Assembly: GCA_903813345.2 (NCBI GenBank) | Contig: CAIIXF020000005.1 | Location: 29,517,375-29,581,374 of the forward strand | DNA length: 64,000 bases | Origin: Owenia fusiformis | Lineage: Eukaryota; Annelida; Polychaeta; Sabellida; Oweniidae | Direction of reading: 5' to 3' | In this document: one piece after another, positions 57,289 to 64,000 of the stretch | How the letters are laid out: the number at the start of each line of letters is the position of its first letter | Position numbering within the stretch: position 1 is the first letter of the stretch | Position numbers and translations under genes: made by a program | The notes under the pieces: model-generated | Database searches by the model: none | Seen by the model: the letters and a program-made list of their open reading frames with translations, nothing else | What the model was told of the DNA's origin: nothing

Positions 57289-60200
57289 TATTTGAACACC
57301 CAACGGAGCATATCAACATTTTGATTGTATTCTAAAACATGTTTAGTTTCAGATTAACACTTCCTCTCTCTATGAATAATTTGATTGGACACTTATTGAT
57401 TTCCGTTTTTTTCAAAATGTGATTATTGAACACAATTTGTCATAATGACCTACTCTCATTCAAAACGGCAAATGGCAGACAGCCTGCATTTCGGGTAAAG
57501 GAGAGGATGCCAAATATCATTCTTCGCGGAACATATGGATAGAATGTTTATGATAGTTCACGATGTGTTAAGATTTCGGAAAGATTCTAGAAAAAAGTGT
57601 TTTCCCTTTGCAGTTGTGACAGCTTTGATCAACAATATTGGAATTAGATTCATGATTAATTTCTTCATATACTATTAAGACCAATTTGCAATTCATCTTA
57701 TCAATGTAAAACAAAGTAAAACTATTTTAATACCATATTACAATTAATTCTAACAATGTCAAAAAAGGAAATGAATATTCAATGAATTAATTATGCATAA
57801 CCAATATATAACATCTTTGGGGCTATACCCCTGTTCAGTGGTGGCCAGTACGGGTCATAGGCCGCCGTTCACAAGAAGGCTAATGTAATGTAACATTATT
57901 AAAGAGATCCCATATGAAACCCAAATCGTAAGAGCTCCATTTAGATTTCGGATAGAAACGGTCCATTGATACTGCTGTATTGGAAGATAAAACCAGTGAC
58001 CAAGTATGCGAGTGCGTAAAGGTCGCATCCCAAAGCGGATCAAGTCAATTATTTTTCTCACATCGCGCGGTTCTCTTTAATATTAAATGTCCCTCTAGAC
58101 AGTTCTCCATTTATTATATAGTATTCTCGTTAAGCAACCTACGTCCGGTTGTAAATCAAAGCAAGGTCAATAGGAGCAAAGGGGACTATTCGGAAGAGAA
58201 GAATTCCACTGAAAAGGTAAAAGGGTCAACCTTAACCTTTGTCCCATTTGTCTTATGGATTTATTTTATTATCTTGTATTTTCTTCATACATGTATGTAT
58301 AACCTCATCCGAATGCTTGTATGGTGATCTAATTGTACTTTGATTATAATCATCGTGGTAAGTCACGGTTCTGTCTCCATCTGTGGACATCTTCGATGCA
58401 ACATATAGAGATGCTGAGAGTATCAGGACGAATACCAGTATAGTCGTTATTTGTCTGATGTCCAAAAAGGACCAGTTGGACCTCACACGATCCAAACACA
58501 GCAACTTTTCTCAGGGTATAGTCATACTTCTTGCATGAGGCCTTGAAGTGTTTACCCAGAGAGATTAATAATGACCAGAAGATAGAAAGATTAATCGAAA
58601 AATATACCCCATCGATTTTCTCTCAGAGGTCAGCAATGGTCTCCTATTTTTCATACTCTTGTTTTTCCCTTGATGATAACCCTACCGGCGTATAAACAGT
58701 TTTAGGCTGGATTGTTTTATCCATTTGCTTATACTTATCGAACAGGAGACAGAATTTATTTTGTAAGGAAGTGTTATCTTGTTATGAATACAAGAAACTA
58801 CTGGGTTCGGAACGTGGTCTATATAAACATACTTCTAGTCTGTTTTTACAATGATTAAACACTTAACACCTCCAAAACACATATGTTCAAGGTTAGTTTT
58901 GATATTTTTTCAATTTCTTTCCTGTTCTTAATACAAACTTATCTCAAGTAGTTAAATGTAGGAGGAGGGTGTCAGCGCCTAGTACCTTGGTATAGATTAT
59001 TAGAAAGCTATTAGAAAGGATAGATCAAAGGGCAAATTAACCATTTACACCAATGCCATAGTTTATTTGTCTCGTGTCATTTCCTATCTTGGGTATTTTC
59101 TTAAACGGTTCTTTAATACGGAAAGATGATATCACTCATCCCGAGAATCATGGAATTTGTTCCTATGACTCTACAGATTGGATGAATATCAGAACATGTC
59201 TCATCTAATGTATTATAATATTGAATTTTAAATGACAAATTGATGAGAAAATCCGTGGACCTCTATTCATTGGACGTAGGTTTGCTTGCGCATTCGTCAC
59301 CTCCACTCGGATTCTAGCTTTAACCATATTCTCAACTATACGCGCATTAACGTTAGGGTACATAATATCATACGTTGTTGTTGCCATTGGATTCTTACAC
59401 AGTAGCGTCGGATTAATAAACCATGCAAAGCACACAGTGTATGTCATAACATGCGTAATATGAATCAATACAAATATGTAATTTACTCACCACATCGGAA
59501 CAATACTGTCTTTTCCATATGCTCTTCTTTCACGTGATATAATAGCATCAACAGCGTCCTGGCCTAAATGTGCATATCGAATCGGTAATCCAAATGTTGA
59601 AAAACCAAACACACATGACGAGATTGTTTTTATAACGGTGTTGTCTTTTGATAGAACGATCGGATGTTAAGAGCCAGTGAATCTACCTAACAAATAAGCA
59701 GCTGAGCATAATGCCTTCTTATTGCTACAGAAACAAGCGCATGATAATGAACGCCGAGTTCTCTGCTCCAATAGGAAAAATCTCTCATGTAACCGAGCCT
59801 ACGGTAGCAGTGGATTCAGTTCTAATATCCGATACAGTAAAACAATGGAATTGTTTTACTTCGGATTTGCAGTAGTAACAAAAGAAGAATATTTACATAT
59901 CACTCGGTTCCTAGATAACCTTGCAGAATCTTAATAGGTTTTGTCGGAGGTTCAATAGAAAATGAAGAGGCGACTCTGAAACACTGCTTTAAAATACATA
60001 GCTCTGAGATACGCTAATGAGATCAGTTAGCAAGGAAAGCACACAACTGTGAAGACTAGCAAAAATCGATCGTCTAAAATCAAGCTACTACAACTGTATC
60101 CATCATGTGTTGTAAGATGAAAAACATCAAGCTAAACTCTCGCATTGTAATTTCATAAAAGATTCTTCCAATGCGTTTATGATAAGATCCTAGCACGCAA

Positions 60201-61117
60201 ACGAAACCTTTTATATTTCACTATTTGTGCTGGAAGTCCTGAATTGTAACAGTGATATGCTGATTAAGTTACTTTGTGGTAATCATTGCATAGGAATTGA
60301 TGATTATTTTTTAAGAAGAAAGAACAGATGATTTAAAATGCATAAACACTTTATCCTGACATGTAACAAATATACGACCGTCGGGATGGTAAAGAATGAG
60401 ACGGTACAGAGAGAGCCAAAAGAGGTAACCAAACAAATGTTAATAACTCAGTCATTCAGCATGGGTTTAAGCCACATTTGACACAATATATTAAAACTTT
60501 GTTCAATGTTATCTTATTCTACCAAGTCTCATGTGTCTACATATTCTAAATGATCACGATTTTATGTGTAATGGCTCCCCTGTAATCTCATTTTCAACTC
60601 TCTGAAGCCTTTAGTGTTGTTAGTGTGGACATTACCTTTGAAAAAGTTCCAGCGATAAAAGTCTGAGGGTCCATATCAGGTGATTTTGGCATGTTTCGGC
60701 ATTTGGAAAATGGCCTCAAAATCATGACCATTTGAAATAACTACCAAATGAAACCTCGTGAAATGAGACAATGTTGAAAAAGGTTCAGTTGTTCTCAATA
60801 TTACTTTAAACCCTTGCTCGATAACTGAGTAATCAACATTGGTATATTTGGGTTACCTTTTTCGGCTCACCATGTATTATCAACATTACATTCATTATCA
60901 AGTATGAAACTAATTTTCGGAATGGAATTCCCCATGTACAATTGGGAAAATGACAAAGGTCAAGTCGCCCAATATGGTGAGGCCTAGATATTAGATCAAT
61001 GGCAAATTTATGACTTGGTTAATGTCAAACGTCATATCAAATGTCTAGTTATCATTTTATCCTGATTTAACAACAGAGCGCACTTTTTCAGATCGATTTT
61101 CCCCTCAAGTGTCACTT
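57289..61117. other. Unassigned DNA, 3.8 kb
   Basis: No supported gene. A minus-strand frame at 58253-58504 encodes a hydrophobic stretch (ITTILVFVLILSASLYVA) followed by a polar segment, but has no upstream ATG; see findings. Another minus-strand frame near 59493-59670 ends at a GGTGAGT donor-like string. Confidence 0.45.
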
Positions 61118-61296
61118 TATTTTTGCAAAAAGTTGAACATTTTTGTAACATCTATTCTACTGACGTAAACATAGTGTTATGTTTCGTAATCATCTTTGAC
61201 GCATTGTGACATTGAAATTTTTCATATTAAAAGTTTCGAATATTTTTGCAATATCTCTTTTACTGACGTAGACGCGGTGTTAGGTTCCGTTATCAT
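61118..61296 (+). repeat. Two-copy direct repeat, about 109-bp period
   Basis: AAAAGTT..GAA.ATTTTTG.AA, TCT..T.TACTGACGTA.AC and GTGTTA.GTT.CGT.ATCAT occur near 61120-61187 and 61228-61296 with many substitutions. Confidence 0.7.
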
Positions 61297-64000
61297 ATAT
61301 CTCAGAGATTATATCGGGATAAAAAATCAAATTTTAGCGCCTGCATATCATCAATCTGATAATCATCGCATTTCCTTTCGAACAAATAACAATGATTCCA
61401 AAAGAAGATATAACCATGGTGATTCACGATGGCGTCTCCTGAATTCTGACCCGTTGGGGTATCCTAGTCCAGTTTATTACATATTGACAATTTTGGTTTA
61501 ATGATTGATGATATCATTTCAAAAATGTCGAAATGTTGATTGGGTTAAAGTTAACTGCAAATTCTAAATATCACTTCAGGTGTATAGTTGTTTGTCTTCA
61601 CTCACGACCATCTTAAATATGACGACCATATATCAGTTATTGAATAAACCAAAATGTACCGACCAACATACTGGAATCACAGATCACAACATAACCCATA
61701 AAACTTGTTACACCATTAGGTTTTCAAACAAAACTTACCCCTCCTCCCCATCCTAATGTTGTTGGAAATGTGGATTTCCCACTCAATGAGGATATTCCTC
61801 AGGCATGTAGTTCATAGGGGATTTGAGCGCTCCATTTGTCGCAACTGAAGCATCTTGTTTTTGATCAAATGCAGATCATTCATGGTTGAGAAAACCATCA
61901 ATGAATAAAAAAAACAAAGAATTTAATAAAACTCCATAGAGATACATGGGCCGTGAGTTTTGGTGTTACTGGGCATGGTGTTTGAGATACGTTAAACGCC
62001 AGGGCTAAAGAATAAGCGACAAAAGGGTTCTGAACAATTACTAAAGTGAATACGATCACCTCGGTAGGTGGACTGTAGCATAAACCTGGTTATTCAAGAT
62101 TTATGTTGTTAAAGTCTTTTAAGTTCCCCATACATAATATTTTCGTTTGGCATTAACAAAAGAATAACATTTAAATTGAAAGTGCTTGACTCTCTGATCT
62201 TATTACCATCGTTTTTTTCAAAACAGCTGTTTTACGTAATCTCGGAAAGTGTCAAAATGGTGGGTATTGTGTTTCTCCATATATGCACTACGTAATGACG
62301 TTAATCAAAACCGCTAATAGCTGCGATTCTCACCCTAAATAACCCCAATGAACGGTATGTGACTTACACAATTAATATATGGCTTATTTTATGTAGTTTG
62401 TAGAAGTTGTAATTATAAAGGAGTTGTGCAAGGTTCACTTACGCTAGTGCAATACTACTCAAATGAATTGGACATCATTAGTTCTAATTTTCTATAAATT
62501 CATTTTCTATAAGTTATAATTAGATAGGGGTTTAGCAAGGTTCATTCCTGGAACCATTCTTATTATATATATAACCCTAATAATTTAAAATCATTAGTCA
62601 GCTGTTTTATAATTCAGAATCTACATCCAATAATGTACATTAACAGATTCAATTCGTATAAATGTAACTGTAGCCGAGAGAACTAAAATCCCTTCTGATG
62701 AGGCGTTTTGTCAGAGAATCATCAGGGCGAAATATTTAGTCGTTTTGAGGATGTGGGGTGTTGCTGGAGATTTACTAATTATGTAGTTTTACTTTGAAGT
62801 ACTTGCTGATGACTTCTTCTTTCCAAAGGCTATTAGGTGAGTGGTTCTGTGTGGGCAGGGTGATTTTTGAGAATTGAATCAATACCCATGGATATTTTTT
62901 CACATATTTATCATGACACCTGTATACTTGTTTACCTGCCTTCTTGGGGGGGGGGGGGTACCTAACATTATCTGATAATTTGATTCAAAGATCATCACAG
63001 ATGCTGAATTTTATCCATACATCTTGCATGTTGAATCTTCTTTCAGGCCCTATCTTGCCTAGTTAGTTGGGTTATATACGTATTTCCTCATAATCTCACA
63101 GTGCAGACTTTTTCCTGGACCAATTTTCCTTTATTCTCTTCACCAGCCTTTGACAAAGACGTATAGCTTCCGAACCAATTCCACCTTTGGGAACTGTTCC
63201 TATGCTGTTAATATGATGAAGTATACATTTAGCTTGAGACAGGGCAATAAAGGGCACCACTTTATCCCTGAGGATGTAGAAACACTCGTCTCTTGAGCTG
63301 TTTCTCCCTGTTGATGACACTGTTCTGGTCGAAGAGGTTTATACTATTTGCCTAGACACTTGATAAAGTTATACTCGATGGTTCCAGTTTTTCGATTCCC
63401 ACCAGGGTGAAGTGACTTTTTCACATCAGCCCTTAGCATGGGATTTGATCCTATGTTTCAGATTAACTCATTGTATTCTCGATCAGGCGTTTCGATTTCT
63501 TAGATTTGAGGGTCTGGTATTGCACAATATTCTCACTAATAATCACGTCAAATTTGCTCCACGGTTAGAATAAGGCTCCTCAAACAGTCTGACATCTTTT
63601 AATGGTATTTTAAGTGTTTCGTTCTATTCGTACATATTTATACATCTTAAATGCTTACTGATCATTACATGTATTATTCAATTTGTGTATTCATCACACT
63701 CAGGAATAACATTTTACTCGTTCTATTGTCAATATTCATAGGCCTACGGGAAAGACAGCATCTTCAATTCTCTTGCGATGAGGATTTAAATGAATCGACA
63801 ATGATGAAGTATTTTTTTTTACTTAAGACACATATTCTCTTAGGCGGTCGTACGCCAGCCGTAGCTTCAAATATCGATATTTCTCTTGATTCTGGGAAGC
63901 TACATGTACGGCCGCCGTATGGTTGCCGTAGATGAAACGTGACTGAGGCCAAGTATATTTTCGTAATCAAAATGAAATTTTAACTGCACTGTTATTTCGA
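61297..64000. other. Unassigned DNA to the window end
   Basis: No supported gene. G13 run at 62946-62958. A coding-like minus-strand frame at 63096-63320 is discussed under findings. Imperfect mirrored GCGGTCGTACGCCAG / CGGCCGCCGTATGG blocks near 63844 and 63909. Confidence 0.45.

Noticed and set aside
59493-59670. Minus-strand frame ending at a GGTGAGT donor-like string
   Set aside because: Length (about 59 codons) is within chance, no acceptor or recognised domain was found, and the next frame is separated by an in-frame stop.
1-64000. CRISPR arrays, bacterial operons, rRNA or phage modules
   Set aside because: No regularly spaced direct repeats with unique spacers, no adjacent coding frames with ribosome binding sites and no rRNA-like sequence were seen; the window is eukaryotic in character.

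Overview
The window looks like AT-rich nuclear DNA from a marine invertebrate. I favour a mollusc, probably a bivalve, but with low confidence. The reasons are: eukaryotic LINE retrotransposons; many short inverted-repeat DNA elements (MITEs and foldbacks); a pearl/Helentron-like block of tandem repeats followed by an (ACGG)n microsatellite and a C/G-rich hairpin tail; and no bacterial or organellar gene organisation. I see no convincing host protein-coding gene. Apart from transposon ORFs, open frames are about as long as chance predicts in DNA this AT-rich, several lack any ATG, and several sit inside repeats.

Layout. 1-9 kb: mostly unassigned AT-rich DNA, a 20-bp minisatellite (4.73-4.97 kb), one copy of a foldback family carrying a conserved 18-bp palindrome (5.92-6.33 kb), a 380-bp foldback with an 8-bp target duplication (6.99-7.37 kb), and a 304-bp MITE with an exact 9-bp target duplication inside one half of a local direct repeat (8.68-8.98 kb). 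9-13 kb: a nest of elements (outer inverted repeat 9.28-10.30 kb enclosing a TA-flanked Tc1/mariner-type MITE and a 20-bp perfect stem), a tRNA-like relic, and a 1-kb foldback whose right arm has a perfect 125-bp tandem duplication (11.94-12.93 kb). 13-24 kb: a relic of the palindrome family, a pyrimidine-rich minisatellite, a TTAA-flanked MITE, several long G runs, and then about 6 kb with nothing recognised.

24.54-29.59 kb: the clearest unit, a complete L1/Tx1-type LINE with about 11-17 bp target duplication, a 5' leader of tandem monomers, one intact 1276-residue endonuclease/reverse-transcriptase ORF and a poly(A) tail. 29.8-35.3 kb: five different inverted-repeat elements in a row, two with recognisable target duplications. 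40-46 kb: a pearl-like tandem array, a 5'-truncated second LINE, and a 2.5-kb foldback (43.06-45.59 kb) with GTATAGAAA minisatellite arms and a 52-bp perfect inner inverted repeat around a 1.57-kb AT-rich core. 46-55 kb: a dispersed repeat with a micro-inversion, a Gly-Pro-free 206-bp MITE, the pearl/Helentron-like array, a 470-bp near-perfect palindrome and a 102-bp mini-MITE with a 9-bp target duplication. 56-64 kb: low-complexity repeats and unassigned DNA.

Functionally the window is a graveyard and nursery of mobile elements. Only the 24.56-29.58 kb LINE appears able to encode its own reverse transcriptase; the DNA elements are all non-autonomous and must have used transposases encoded elsewhere.
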